Source: Amniculibacterium aquaticum
GTDB taxonomy: Bacteria > Bacteroidota > Bacteroidia > Flavobacteriales > Weeksellaceae
Direction: 5' to 3'
Length of the DNA: 64,000 bases
NCBI RefSeq assembly: GCF_003852705.1
Contig: NZ_REFA01000010.1
Location: 1 to 64,000, forward strand
The position numbers were made by a program, and so were the translations under genes. Positions 16,221 to 25,629 of the stretch are shown piece after piece. Each line of letters begins with the position of its first letter. The first letter of the stretch is position 1. The notes under the pieces are model-generated. The model saw only the letters and a list, made by a program, of their open reading frames with translations. It searched no databases and had not been told where the DNA came from.

Positions 16221-17531
16221 TTGAAAAATATAATCCTCATAACCAAAAGAGAATATCTGACTCAGGTTAAAAAGAAATCTTTTGTGGTATTAACCCTTTT
16301 GGCACCACTGATGATGTTGGGCTTTGGCTTGTTCATCGCCTATCTGATGAATGCCAATACATCGTCCTACAAGCTGGATGTTTTGGATAAAAGCGGTTTG
16401 TTTGATGGGAAGTTGAATTCCGATGAAAATGTGCAATTTGTCTATCTTTCGCCCAATTCCGAAAAACAATTGGTGCAGCTGATGAAAGACAAAAAGGGAG
16501 ATGATGGCATTTTGATCATCCCGGCTTTGGAAAATTCGGACTACAAAAAATTGGAAGCAGAAACCCGTTTGCTGGTAAGCGAAACCATGGACAAAACGGC
16601 TAAGAAAAATGTTTCGGATCAACTGTCGGAGGTCATAAAAAAAGAAAAAATTAAAAAACTGGGACTTCAAGAAGCTCAGATTGAAGAACTGAATGCTTCT
16701 TTCGATCTGAAAACTCAGAATGTGGTTGATGAAAATGCGGAAGACAGCGATACGATTTTTGGTGTGAAATCCGTTCTTGCCATGCTGCTGATGTACGCTA
16801 CTTTTATGTTCATCATCATCTACGGAGTGCGTGTGATGCGCAGTGTTTTGGAAGAGAAAAACAATCGAGTAGTAGAGATTATCATTTCATCCGTAAAACC
16901 TTTTGAATTGATGCTAGGTAAGATATTTGGAGTAACCTTGGTGGCGCTAACTCAGTTTGTAGTTTGGATTGCCATGTCCGTTGGTGGTGCGCTGTTTTTT
17001 AACACCGGTTTTTCTAAAATGTCAACCAGTCCTGTAGAAACTTCTGGGATGCCGATGTCTCAAGATATTGGATCCATGATTGGTGAGGTCTCTCATGCTT
17101 TGTTGAGCCTGAATTATCCTTTGATAATCGGAGTTTTTATCCTGTTCTTTTTGTTGGGGTATGTTTTTTATTCGTCCATGTATGCCGCAATAGGTTCTGC
17201 GGTGGACAACGATACCGAAACGCAACAATTTACGCTATTTGCCGTAATTCCGCTTATGATCGGTATGTACGGAAGTTTTACCATCATGAACAATCCGGAC
17301 GGTCCTTTGGCGTTTTGGTTGTCCATTGTTCCGTTTACCTCACCAGTAGCCATGGTGGCAAGGATACCATTTGGGGTACCTATTTGGCAGATTTTATTGT
17401 CTTTGGTTTTGCTGGTTTGTGCCGTGTTGTTCATGGTTTTTGTAGCCTCCAAAATCTATAGAATAGGAATTTTAATGTACGGAAATAAAGCCAGTTTCAA
17501 AGAAATTTGGAAGTGGATCAGAACGAAATAA
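16221..17531 (+). CDS. ABC-2 type permease (NatB-like)
   Basis: The membrane subunit partner of the preceding ATPase. One N-terminal helix (about residues 20-42) is followed by a ~140-residue extracytoplasmic domain and then five or six helices, with the EEKNNRVVEIIISSVKPFELMLGKI coupling motif of ABC-2 permeases at ~215. The start is TTG at 16221: the sequence MKNIILITKREYLTQVKKKSF is the typical family N-terminus, and there is no ATG nearby. It ends 16 bp before the HD-domain gene, so the three may form one transcript. Confidence 0.9.
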   Translation: MKNIILITKREYLTQVKKKSFVVLTLLAPLMMLGFGLFIAYLMNANTSSYKLDVLDKSGLFDGKLNSDENVQFVYLSPNSEKQLVQLMKDKKGDDGILIIPALENSDYKKLEAETRLLVSETMDKTAKKNVSDQLSEVIKKEKIKKLGLQEAQIEELNASFDLKTQNVVDENAEDSDTIFGVKSVLAMLLMYATFMFIIIYGVRVMRSVLEEKNNRVVEIIISSVKPFELMLGKIFGVTLVALTQFVVWIAMSVGGALFFNTGFSKMSTSPVETSGMPMSQDIGSMIGEVSHALLSLNYPLIIGVFILFFLLGYVFYSSMYAAIGSAVDNDTETQQFTLFAVIPLMIGMYGSFTIMNNPDGPLAFWLSIVPFTSPVAMVARIPFGVPIWQILLSLVLLVCAVLFMVFVASKIYRIGILMYGNKASFKEIWKWIRTK

Positions 17532-17547
17532 TCCCCATCCTTTTATT

Positions 17548-18759
17548 ATGCAAAACAAACTGAAAATCATCAATGATCCGGTTCATGGATTTGTGAAAAT
17601 TCCACATGAAATTCTTTTCGATGTGATCGAGCATCCGTACTTTCAACGCCTGAGAAGGATTGGGCAAACCGGTCTGTTGAATTTGATTTTTCCAGGTGCT
17701 ACGCATACCCGCTTTCATCATGCCATTGGTGCAATGCATTTGATGTTTACCGCATTGGAAACATTGAAATTAAAAGGAGTTCAGATTTCTAAGGAAGAAG
17801 AGAAGTCGGCCATGTTGGCCATTTTAATGCACGATATTGGTCACGGTCCATTTTCGCATGCCTTGGAAAGTATGCTGATGGACGATTGGCATCACGAGAA
17901 ACTATCTCTTTTGTTGATGAAGGATCTGGATCATCAATTTCAGGGTGAACTCTCTTTGGCCATCGAAATGTTTTTGGGCAAATACCATAGAAAATTTTTC
18001 AATCAACTCATCTCTTCGCAGTTGGATGTCGATAGGCTGGATTATCTGAAAAGAGACAGTTTCTATACCGGAGTTACGGAAGGAAATATCAACACCCAAA
18101 GAATTATATCGATGATGAATGTCGCAAATGACGAATTGGTGGTGGATTCTAAAGGGGTGTATTCCATAGAGAATTTCTTAACGGCAAGGATGTTTATGTA
18201 TTGGCAAGTGTATTATCATAAAACATCTGCGTTGGCAGAGCATCTTTTAGTGAAGATCCTGGATCGAGCCAAAACATTGGTGGCACAAGGTGTATCGTTG
18301 CCGGCATCGGAAAATCTGAGCTATTTTTTAGAGAAAAATAAATTTATAAAAGCATCGGTTGAGGACATCTACCGTTTTACCCAATTGGATGATACCGATG
18401 TGGTACAGGCGATAAAAAGTTGGAGTACCTGTGAAGATTTCGTCTTGTCGTACTACTGCACCAGTATTTCCAAGCGAAATTTGCCCAAGACCATTATTTC
18501 GTCCCATCCTTTTTCTGAAGAATTAAAAGCAGAGAAAATCGATCAAACCAATCGATTCTTTAATACCCAAGACGGAGCTTTATTGGTTGATGAGTTTCAA
18601 AGAACTTTACTTCCGTACAACAACAAGAAGCAACCCATTGTTTTATTGAAAAAGAATGGAGAAGTTGTTGATTTGGACCAATCCGAAAATCAGATACTTA
18701 CTTCGGCCATTACCCAAGAGAATACCAAGTATATACTTTCTTTTCCTAGGGAGATATAG
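17548..18759 (+). CDS. HD-domain phosphohydrolase (SAMHD1/YdhJ-like)
   Basis: A metal-dependent phosphohydrolase of the HD superfamily. The N-terminus INDPVHGFVKIPHEI and FQRLRRIGQTG are hallmarks of the dNTP triphosphohydrolase/SAMHD1-like branch. The metal site is made of H (THTRFHHAIGAMH), HD (ILMHDIGHGPFSHALE) and D (SSQLDVDRLDYLKRD). The length of 403 residues is usual for the bacterial single-domain form. It likely degrades dNTPs or a related nucleotide, but the substrate is not proven by sequence. It follows the ABC exporter at 16 bp. Confidence 0.88.
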   Translation: MQNKLKIINDPVHGFVKIPHEILFDVIEHPYFQRLRRIGQTGLLNLIFPGATHTRFHHAIGAMHLMFTALETLKLKGVQISKEEEKSAMLAILMHDIGHGPFSHALESMLMDDWHHEKLSLLLMKDLDHQFQGELSLAIEMFLGKYHRKFFNQLISSQLDVDRLDYLKRDSFYTGVTEGNINTQRIISMMNVANDELVVDSKGVYSIENFLTARMFMYWQVYYHKTSALAEHLLVKILDRAKTLVAQGVSLPASENLSYFLEKNKFIKASVEDIYRFTQLDDTDVVQAIKSWSTCEDFVLSYYCTSISKRNLPKTIISSHPFSEELKAEKIDQTNRFFNTQDGALLVDEFQRTLLPYNNKKQPIVLLKKNGEVVDLDQSENQILTSAITQENTKYILSFPREI

Positions 18760-18901
18760 ATTTTTGGTCCAAGAGAATGTTCGGAAAAAGAGATAAGATG
18801 AGTTAGAAATATCCGGACTTTTGCTGTTGGTAAAATTTAAACTTTCTCTTCGTTGAAAACATTGTTTTAAGAAAAAAAAATCGTTGGTTCTAAGAAATTT
18901 G

Positions 18902-18909
18902 TATCTTTG
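18902..18909 (+). promoter_or_regulatory. -7 box (TATCTTTG) next to the lpxD start
   Basis: A perfect TAnnTTTG ends 6 nt before the lpxD ATG at 18916. Transcription would start at or just before the start codon. A TTG inside this box (18907) is therefore not a credible start. Confidence 0.6.
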
Positions 18910-18915
18910 CAAGAT

Positions 18916-19950
18916 ATGGAATTTACAGCATCGCAAATTGCAGGATTTATCAATGGGAAAATTATCGGTGACGATAATGCCGTAATAACAGGGGTTTCTC
19001 CAATAGAAGGAGGAGAGTCTGGGCATCTTTCTTTTGTAGCACAAGAACGATTTTCTCATTTTTTGGAGAATACAAAATGTTCCGTTCTGATCGTTTCGGA
19101 AAATTTGATCCAAAAAGACAAACACTATCCAGCAACAATAATCGCTGTAGAAGATGCCTATCTTTCTTTTCAAATTCTGATGAATCTCTACCAGCAAATG
19201 CAAGGAAGAAGGACAGGAGTGGAAAGCGGATCTTTTTTTCATCCAAGCTCAGAGTTGGGAGAAAATGTCTATGTCGGAGCGTTCACCTATGTTTCTGAGA
19301 AAGCAAAAATTGGCGACGGATCTCAAATTTATCCTCAAGTTTATATCGGGAAAAATGTTAAAATTGGTAAAAATTGTATCATTTACAGTGGTGCAAGGAT
19401 ATACGATTATTGTGTTTTGGGGGATAACTGCATCATTCATTCCAATACGGTAATTGGGAGCGACGGTTTTGGTTTTCAACCCACAAAAGACGGATTTCAA
19501 AAAATCCCTCAATTGGGAAATGTGGTTTTGGAAAACGATGTAGAAATAGGTTCCAATTGTTCCATAGATAGAGGGACTATAGGTTCAACAGTCATTGGGA
19601 GAGGAACTAAAATTGATAATCTAATTCAGATTGCCCACAATGTTAAGATTGGTAAAAACAATGTGATTGCAGCTCAGGCCGGTATTGCCGGATCTACTGT
19701 AATTGGAGATTGGAACCAAATCGGTGGACAAGTGGGTGTGGTAGGACATATCAAAATTGGGAATCAAGTGAAAATACAGGCACAAAGTGGTGTCAATAAT
19801 TCTGTGAAGGATGGCGATGTTTTGTACGGTTCTCCTGCTATTTCAGCAAGTGATTATCGTAGAAACTATGTGCATTTTAGAAACCTTACAGAAATCGTTA
19901 AAAGAATTAATCAACTAGAAAATAACTCAAAAGATCAAACTAATGAGTGA
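18916..19950 (+). CDS. lpxD: UDP-3-O-(3-hydroxyacyl)glucosamine N-acyltransferase
   Basis: The third step of lipid A synthesis, adding a 3-hydroxyacyl chain to the 2-amino group. The N-terminal uridine-binding domain (~1-100) is followed by left-handed beta-helix hexapeptide repeats (IGKNVKIGKNC, IGDGSQIYPQ). The catalytic histidine lies in NLIQIAHNVKIGK, and the GSDGFGFQ loop of the acyl/nucleotide pocket is intact. The C-terminal helix (residues ~320-344) is usual. It overlaps lpxC-fabZ by 8 bp, so coupled translation is likely. It leads the operon lpxD-lpxC/fabZ-lpxA-efp. Confidence 0.95.
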   Translation: MEFTASQIAGFINGKIIGDDNAVITGVSPIEGGESGHLSFVAQERFSHFLENTKCSVLIVSENLIQKDKHYPATIIAVEDAYLSFQILMNLYQQMQGRRTGVESGSFFHPSSELGENVYVGAFTYVSEKAKIGDGSQIYPQVYIGKNVKIGKNCIIYSGARIYDYCVLGDNCIIHSNTVIGSDGFGFQPTKDGFQKIPQLGNVVLENDVEIGSNCSIDRGTIGSTVIGRGTKIDNLIQIAHNVKIGKNNVIAAQAGIAGSTVIGDWNQIGGQVGVVGHIKIGNQVKIQAQSGVNNSVKDGDVLYGSPAISASDYRRNYVHFRNLTEIVKRINQLENNSKDQTNE

Positions 19951-21337
19951 CTTGCAAAAAACACTTAAACAAGAAGTAACACTTTCAGGAATTGGACTGC
20001 ATACAGGTGCAGAAGTACAACTAACCATAAAACCGGCAAAAGAGAATACAGGATTTGTATTTGTAAGAACCGATTTGGAGGGACATCCTCAGGTGGAAGC
20101 CGATGTCAATTTCGTTACCACTACTGAAAGAGGGACAACTCTGGAAAAATTAGGAGTAAGAATTCATACCTGCGAACATCTTTTAGCCGCTCTTGTGGGG
20201 TGCGATATCGACAATGCTATTTTGGAAATGAACAGTGCTGAGCCCCCAATCTTGGACGGTTCTTCAAAGTTTTTTGTAGAAGCAATAGAACAAGCAGGTG
20301 TTGAGGTTCAGACCCTTCCTAGAGAATATTTGGTAATCAAAGAAGTCATGAATTATGTAGATCCTGCAACGGGATCGGAAATTACCATTATTCCTTCTGA
20401 AAATTACGAAATTACCACCATGGTTGATTTTGGGACTAAAGTTTTGGGTACTCAAAATGCAACTTTAAAGGACATCTCAGAATTTAAAAAAGAATTTTCT
20501 TCAGCTCGTACTTTCAGCTTCTTACATGAGTTGGAAATGCTTTTGGACGCTGGACTTATCAAAGGAGGAGACATTACCAATGCCATTGTTTATGTAGATA
20601 AAGATCTAACACCGGATACAACTGAAAAGTTGAAAAAAGCGTTCGGGAAAGATACGGTTTCCATAATGCCTAACGGAATTTTGGATAATCTGACCTTAAA
20701 CTATCCTAACGAAGCCGCAAGACACAAATTGTTGGATGTCATTGGAGATCTAGCTCTTGTGGGTGTGAAAATAAAAGGAAAAGTGATCGCAAATAAACCC
20801 GGTCATTTTGTAAATACTCAGTTTGCAAAAAAACTGAACAGACAATGGAAACTTCAAAAAAAGAAAAATGTTCCTGATTTCGACTTGACCAAAGAACCGG
20901 TGTACGATATCAATGGAATTATGAAATTGCTTCCGCACCGTTATCCGTTCCTATTGTTGGACAAGGTTCTGGAGTTGTCAGACTCTCATGTGGTAGGGTT
21001 GAAGAACATTACCATGAACGAGCCCTTCTTCCAAGGACATTTCCCAAAAGAGCCCGTAATGCCAGGGGTTTTGCAAATAGAAGCATTGGCTCAAACGGGT
21101 GGAATTTTGGCTTTGGCAAATGTTGAAGATCCGGAAAATTATTCGACTTATTTTGTAAAAATTGATAAAGTGAAATTCAAGAAAAAAGTAATTCCTGGAG
21201 ATCAAATTATCTTTAAAATAGAATTGATGGAGCCTATCCGTCGTGGAATTGTGCACATGCAAGGTTACGGTTATGTAGGCGATAATGTCGTTGTAGAAGC
21301 CGAACTTATGGCACAAATCGCAAAAACTAAAGCATAA
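19943..21337 (+). CDS. lpxC-fabZ: Bifunctional UDP-3-O-acyl-GlcNAc deacetylase / 3-hydroxyacyl-ACP dehydratase
   Basis: Two enzymes in one chain. Residues 1-~305 are LpxC, the zinc deacetylase that commits to lipid A synthesis: VRIHTCEHLLAALVG and ARHKLLDVIGDLALVG carry the zinc and catalytic residues. Residues ~318-464 are FabZ: DINGIMKLLPHRYPFLLLDK and GHFPKEPVMPGVLQIEALAQ carry the catalytic His and Glu. The fusion is a known Bacteroidota feature and links the supply of 3-hydroxyacyl-ACP to its use or removal. lpxA begins 4 bp after the stop. No FtsH-type degron can be judged, since the LpxC C-terminus is internal. Confidence 0.96.
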   Translation: MSDLQKTLKQEVTLSGIGLHTGAEVQLTIKPAKENTGFVFVRTDLEGHPQVEADVNFVTTTERGTTLEKLGVRIHTCEHLLAALVGCDIDNAILEMNSAEPPILDGSSKFFVEAIEQAGVEVQTLPREYLVIKEVMNYVDPATGSEITIIPSENYEITTMVDFGTKVLGTQNATLKDISEFKKEFSSARTFSFLHELEMLLDAGLIKGGDITNAIVYVDKDLTPDTTEKLKKAFGKDTVSIMPNGILDNLTLNYPNEAARHKLLDVIGDLALVGVKIKGKVIANKPGHFVNTQFAKKLNRQWKLQKKKNVPDFDLTKEPVYDINGIMKLLPHRYPFLLLDKVLELSDSHVVGLKNITMNEPFFQGHFPKEPVMPGVLQIEALAQTGGILALANVEDPENYSTYFVKIDKVKFKKKVIPGDQIIFKIELMEPIRRGIVHMQGYGYVGDNVVVEAELMAQIAKTKA

Positions 21338-21341
21338 TCGT

Positions 21342-22130
21342 ATGATTCATCAACTTGCTGCCGTAGATAAAAGAGCAAAAATCGGTAAGAATGTCGTTGT
21401 AGAACCTTTTACAACCATTGCTGCCGATGTAGAAATAGGCGAAGGCACATGGATTGGTCCCAATGTGACCATCATGGATGGAGCCAGAATTGGAAAAAAT
21501 TGTAGAATCTTTCCAGGAACCGTCATTTCTGCCATTCCTCAAGATTTAAAATTTGACGGAGAAGATACTCAAGTCATCATTGGAGATGGAAGTACCATAC
21601 GAGAGTGTGTGACCATCAACAGAGGGACAAAAGCATTGGGGTACACCAAAATAGGGAAGGATTGTCTGATCATGGCGACTTCTCATATCGCTCACGACTG
21701 CGTTTTGGGGGATCATGTCATTATTGTAAACGGTTGCGGTATTGCAGGACATGTAGAGATAGGCGATTATACCGTGATGGGAGGTCTCTCTGCGGTGCAT
21801 CAGTTTGGTAAGATTGGCAAACATGTCATGATTTCTGGTGGAACATTGGTGAGAAAAGACATTCCGCCGTATGTAAAAGTGGCTAGAGAACCCATGAGTT
21901 ATGCCGGTATCAATTCGGTCGGGTTGAGACGAAGAGGTTTTACCAACGATAAAATTTTTGAACTTCAAAAAATTTATAAATACCTATTTCAAAGCAAGAT
22001 GAATGTCTCGCAAGCCATGAAGCTGATCGAAAAAGAAATGCTTCCAACGGCAGAAAGAGATGAGGTTTTAGAATTTATCAAAAACTCACCAAGAGGTATT
22101 GTAAAAGGATACGGAACAGGTAAAGAATAA
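21342..22130 (+). CDS. lpxA: Acyl-ACP--UDP-N-acetylglucosamine O-acyltransferase
   Basis: The first step of lipid A synthesis: 3-O-acylation of UDP-GlcNAc. The protein is almost wholly hexapeptide beta-helix (IGKNVVVEPFTTI, IGEGTWIGPN), with the catalytic histidine in SHIAHDCVLGDHV. The conserved REPMSYAGINSVGLRRRGF segment follows, then the C-terminal helical domain. The length of 262 residues is normal. It lies 4 bp after lpxC-fabZ and 29 bp before efp, and is clearly part of the same operon. Confidence 0.96.
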   Translation: MIHQLAAVDKRAKIGKNVVVEPFTTIAADVEIGEGTWIGPNVTIMDGARIGKNCRIFPGTVISAIPQDLKFDGEDTQVIIGDGSTIRECVTINRGTKALGYTKIGKDCLIMATSHIAHDCVLGDHVIIVNGCGIAGHVEIGDYTVMGGLSAVHQFGKIGKHVMISGGTLVRKDIPPYVKVAREPMSYAGINSVGLRRRGFTNDKIFELQKIYKYLFQSKMNVSQAMKLIEKEMLPTAERDEVLEFIKNSPRGIVKGYGTGKE

Positions 22131-22159
22131 CAATTAAATTAGAAATAAATTAACATTTA

Positions 22160-22723
22160 ATGGCAACAACAGCTGATATTAGAAAAGGACTTTGTATTGA
22201 ATTCAGTAATGATATTTATAAAATTATTGACTTTCAACATGTTAAACCAGGGAAAGGTCCAGCTTTCGTAAGGACAAAACTAAAATCTGTAACCAACGGA
22301 AAGGTATTGGACAATACTTTTTCTGCAGGTCATAAAATTGATGAAGTAAAAGTAATCACTCGTAAATTCCAATACCTTTACGACGATGAAAACGGATTCC
22401 ACTTCATGAACAATGAAGATTTCGTACAAATCTACATCAACAAAGAAATGATTGAGAATGCTCAATTTATGAAGGCGGGTGAAGAAGTAACCATCATCCT
22501 GAAAGAAGTGGATGAAACCCCACTTTCTGCAGAGATACCTCAAACGGTGTATCTAGAAGTTATAGAAGCAGATCCAGGAGTAAAAGGAAATACGGCAACC
22601 AATGCATTGAAAAATGCCATCGTAGAAACGGGAGCTCGTGTTTTGGTACCTTTGTTTATAGAGGCTGGTGATAAAATCAAAATCAATACAGAAGACGGAT
22701 CTTACATAGAAAGAGTGAAGTAA
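22160..22723 (+). CDS. efp: Elongation factor P
   Basis: Rescues ribosomes stalled on polyproline. It has the three-domain EF-P layout of 187 residues: an N-terminal KOW domain with the loop HVKPGKGPAFVRTK, whose Lys at about residue 33 is the site modified in many bacteria, and a C-terminal OB domain ending in GDKIKINTEDGSYIERVK. It sits inside a lipid A operon, 29 bp after lpxA. No epmA/epmB-type modification gene is in the window. A strong terminator follows. Confidence 0.96.
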   Translation: MATTADIRKGLCIEFSNDIYKIIDFQHVKPGKGPAFVRTKLKSVTNGKVLDNTFSAGHKIDEVKVITRKFQYLYDDENGFHFMNNEDFVQIYINKEMIENAQFMKAGEEVTIILKEVDETPLSAEIPQTVYLEVIEADPGVKGNTATNALKNAIVETGARVLVPLFIEAGDKIKINTEDGSYIERVK

Positions 22724-22740
22724 TCTTTTACTGTTCATAT

Positions 22741-22776
22741 ATAAAATCTCCAATTAGTGGAGATTTTATTTTTTTT
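22741..22776 (+). terminator. Terminator after efp
   Basis: An 11-bp perfect stem (22741-22751 with 22759-22769), 7-nt loop and 8 T residues. It separates the lpx-efp operon from the second lpxD-like gene. That gene may depend on read-through or an unseen promoter. Confidence 0.92.
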
Positions 22777-22794
22777 AATTAATTTTTTTTAGAA

Positions 22795-23697
22795 ATGACA
22801 TTTCAACAGCCTCAAACTCTAAAAACAATTGCGGATCTTATCCAAGCAAAATTTATAGGCTCAGAAGATTTTAAGATCCTAGGGACCAACGAAATTCATC
22901 GGGTGCAACCTGGAGAAATTGTTTTTGTGAACCATCCCAAATACTACGACAAAGCATTGCAATCCCCAGCAACCATCATCTTAATAGACAAAGAAGTGGA
23001 TTGTCCCGTAGGTAAAGCATTGCTTATTTCTGAAGATCCTTTTAGAGACTTTAACATCATCAACACGCATTTTACTAAAATTCACAACTTTCGTGAGGAT
23101 CTTAACGATGCTCTAATCGGAGAAAATACTTTTATCCATCCTTCCGCAGTTATTGGTAATGGAGTGAAGATCGGAAAAAACTGCCATATTTTTCCCAATG
23201 TGGTTATTGGAGATCGAACGGAAATTGGCGATCATGTCATCATACAATCCAACACCGTTATCGGTGGCGATGCTTTTTATTATAGAAAATTAAACGGAAA
23301 TTTTGACCGACTCATCTCCGTAGGAAATGTCATCATCGAAGATCATGTAGAAATAGGGAACGGTTGCACCATAGATCGTGGTGTTACGGATAGTACCATC
23401 ATTGGCGAAGGCTCTGTCTTGGATAACCAAATCCAAATTGGGCACGATACCAAATTGGGCAAAAAATGCCTTATCGCTTCCTTGGTAGGTATTGCCGGAT
23501 GTTGCGAAATTGGCGACGAAGTCAGCATTTGGGGACAAGTAGGGATGGCATCAGGACTAACCATCGAGAAAGGTACCGTTATTTTAGGACAAACCGGGGT
23601 GAATAAAAGTTTGAAGAAAGGAACCTACTTCGGTCCACTAGCTCAAGAATTTAAAGATTATCTTCGTAATGAAGTGAAATTGAAAAATTTAAAATAA
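22795..23697 (+). CDS. Second LpxD-like acyltransferase (paralogue)
   Basis: A 300-residue hexapeptide-repeat protein with the LpxD layout: an N-terminal uridine-binding-like domain (LKTIADLIQAKFIGSEDF), then beta-helix. The catalytic His is kept (NQIQIGHDTKLGK) and so is the GNGCTIDRG segment. But the LpxD loop GSDGFGFQ reads GGDAFYYRK, and the C-terminus is shorter. It may N-acylate a different nucleotide sugar or use a different acyl chain. It lies 18 bp after the efp terminator, close to the lpx operon. Most databases would call it LpxD; I think function as such is uncertain. Confidence 0.8.
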   Translation: MTFQQPQTLKTIADLIQAKFIGSEDFKILGTNEIHRVQPGEIVFVNHPKYYDKALQSPATIILIDKEVDCPVGKALLISEDPFRDFNIINTHFTKIHNFREDLNDALIGENTFIHPSAVIGNGVKIGKNCHIFPNVVIGDRTEIGDHVIIQSNTVIGGDAFYYRKLNGNFDRLISVGNVIIEDHVEIGNGCTIDRGVTDSTIIGEGSVLDNQIQIGHDTKLGKKCLIASLVGIAGCCEIGDEVSIWGQVGMASGLTIEKGTVILGQTGVNKSLKKGTYFGPLAQEFKDYLRNEVKLKNLK

Positions 23698-23758
23698 TTT
23701 TTTTTAAGTTTGAATTCTATTTTTCGTATTCAAATTTTTTTAGCCACTGAATAATCAG

Positions 23759-23766
23759 TAAATTTG
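23759..23766 (+). promoter_or_regulatory. -7 box (TAAATTTG) of sucD
   Basis: A perfect TAnnTTTG, 43 nt before the sucD ATG. The -33 region is a T-run without a clear G. Confidence 0.55.
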
Positions 23767-23809
23767 CCCAAAGTATATAATTTTTAATTATCAAAAAAAC
23801 AAATAAATA

Positions 23810-24682
23810 ATGTCAGTATTAGTAAACAAAGATTCTAAAGTAATCGTACAAGGTTTTACAGGAAACGAAGGAACTTTCCATGCAGGACAAATGATAGAGT
23901 ACGGAACCAATGTTGTTGGTGGTGTAACTCCAGGTAAAGGTGGAACAGAACACCTTGGCAAACCGGTATTCAACTCTGTTGCAGATGCTGTAGCAAAAGC
24001 AGGAGCCAATGTATCCATCATTTTTGTACCACCAGCGTTCGCAGCAGATGCCATTATGGAAGCTGCAGATGCAGGGATCAAAGTAATCGTTGCCATTACA
24101 GAAGGTATTCCTGTTGCTGATATGGTAAAAGTAAAATCGTATGTTGCTGACAGAGATTGTAGATTGATCGGTCCTAACTGCCCAGGAATCATCACTTCTG
24201 ACGAAGCAAAAATCGGAATTATGCCAGGTTTTGTTTTCAAAAAAGGAAAAGTAGGTATCGTTTCCAAATCAGGAACTCTAACTTATGAAGCTGCTGACCA
24301 AGTAGTAAGAGCCGGTTACGGAGTTTCTACTGCTATCGGTATTGGTGGAGATCCAATCATCGGTACAACCACTAAAGAAGCCTTGGAATTGTTCATCAAC
24401 GATCCGGAAACTGAAGCCGTTGTAATGATTGGTGAAATCGGTGGTAGCCTAGAAGCGGAAGCTGCAAGATGGTACAGAGATAGCGGTTCTAAAAAACCGG
24501 TTGTTGGTTTTATTGCAGGACAAACAGCACCTAAAGGTAGAACAATGGGACACGCTGGTGCAATCGTTGGTGGTGCAGAAGATACCGCACAAGCTAAAAT
24601 GGAAATCATGGCAGAATGCGGAATTAATGTTGTAGCATCTCCTGCAGATATCGGTAAAACGGTAGCTAAGATTTTAGGATAA
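23810..24682 (+). CDS. sucD: Succinate--CoA ligase, alpha subunit
   Basis: The CoA-binding, phosphohistidine subunit of succinyl-CoA synthetase in the TCA cycle. The N-terminal CoA-binding domain ([22 protein letters not shown]) is followed by the ligase domain with [18 protein letters not shown] and the active-site histidine in [14 protein letters not shown]. The length of 290 residues is normal. The beta subunit sucC is not adjacent, so the two subunits are made from separate loci. The next gene, an outer-membrane protein, follows at 24 bp. Confidence 0.96.
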   Translation: MSVLVNKDSKVIVQGFTGNEGTFHAGQMIEYGTNVVGGVTPGKGGTEHLGKPVFNSVADAVAKAGANVSIIFVPPAFAADAIMEAADAGIKVIVAITEGIPVADMVKVKSYVADRDCRLIGPNCPGIITSDEAKIGIMPGFVFKKGKVGIVSKSGTLTYEAADQVVRAGYGVSTAIGIGGDPIIGTTTKEALELFINDPETEAVVMIGEIGGSLEAEAARWYRDSGSKKPVVGFIAGQTAPKGRTMGHAGAIVGGAEDTAQAKMEIMAECGINVVASPADIGKTVAKILG

Positions 24683-24706
24683 GAATCTAAAAAACACACA
24701 CATATC

Positions 24707-25375
24707 ATGAAAAAATTAGTATTAGCTTCTGCTCTAACGCTTTCTTCTATGGCATTTGCACAAATAGATTTTAGCAATACCCGTTACGGTGTAACAGGTG
24801 GACTGAACTACTCCAGAGTGAGACATGCACACAACCCTTCAGGACCAAGATATTCTTTCCATGCTGGGGTTTTGGCATTGATACCGGTCGATAGAAATCA
24901 AATGTTTTTTATACAACCGGGTGTTGAATACTATGGAGCAGGCGAAACCGGAAAAGACAAAGATGCTAAAGGAACTCCAGGATATAATGCGGTATATGCC
25001 GAAGATTATATCTCTGTGCCTTTAATGTTTAAAGTTTATTTCTCCGAAGCCGAATCTGAGTTCTTTGGTTTGATTGGTCCTCGATTCAACTTTTTGGTAA
25101 ATCAAAAAGTAACGGATCCTTCAAAAGCATATTATGCCGTGGATCAATTAACCGCCTATCCTGGAGTGAATGGTAAAGCCAATTCTTTTAACTTCGGACT
25201 GGGTGCAGGTATTGGCTATAGCTACATGCGAAAGATGGAACTTACCCTAAAGTACGATATGGGATTCTCGAATACCTATCCTAACTTGATGAAAGAACCG
25301 GGTATGGATCCTAACATTCAAAAAGCAAAAACAACCCAAGTGGTTAGTGTAGGACTTAGTTATATATTTGACTAA
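24707..25375 (+). CDS. Porin-family outer-membrane beta-barrel protein
   Basis: A signal peptide (MKKLVLASALTLSSMAFAQ) is followed by ~200 residues of alternating strands with many Gly, Tyr and Phe, starting YGVTGGLNYSRV and ending VSVGLSYIFD. This fits the 8-strand OMP_b-brl_2/PorT-like class common in Bacteroidota. It has no OmpA peptidoglycan-binding domain. It may be co-transcribed with sucD, 24 bp upstream. Function is unknown; a structural or small-pore role is possible. Confidence 0.85.
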   Translation: MKKLVLASALTLSSMAFAQIDFSNTRYGVTGGLNYSRVRHAHNPSGPRYSFHAGVLALIPVDRNQMFFIQPGVEYYGAGETGKDKDAKGTPGYNAVYAEDYISVPLMFKVYFSEAESEFFGLIGPRFNFLVNQKVTDPSKAYYAVDQLTAYPGVNGKANSFNFGLGAGIGYSYMRKMELTLKYDMGFSNTYPNLMKEPGMDPNIQKAKTTQVVSVGLSYIFD

Positions 25376-25397
25376 ATACTGTTTTTTATGAAATCAT

Positions 25398-25426
25398 AAA
25401 CCGGAGCTCAGTCTCCGGTTTTTTAT
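25398..25426 (+). terminator. Terminator after the porin-like gene
   Basis: A 9-bp G/C-containing stem (25398-25406 with 25413-25421), 6-nt loop and T-run. Confidence 0.88.
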
Positions 25427-25566
25427 TTTTTTTCAAAATCAATTGCTTATTTTCATTTTTTTTAAAGGTTTTATAATGAGTACTTTAAACGGGTTATTCA
25501 TTTTGTTTAACGAAAATTTAACGAAACTTCATCTTAATTTTGGTTAATATTAAGAAGAATTGGTCG

Positions 25567-25574
25567 TATTTTTG
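25567..25574 (+). promoter_or_regulatory. -7 box (TATTTTTG) of porX
   Basis: A perfect TAnnTTTG, 55 nt before the porX ATG. A TTTG at 25539-25542 is 24 nt upstream, longer than the usual spacing. Confidence 0.5.
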
Positions 25575-25629
25575 ATTTCAATTGCTGGCTGAAAAATCAT
25601 TCAGCATTCACAATTAAACTAGAAAAATT

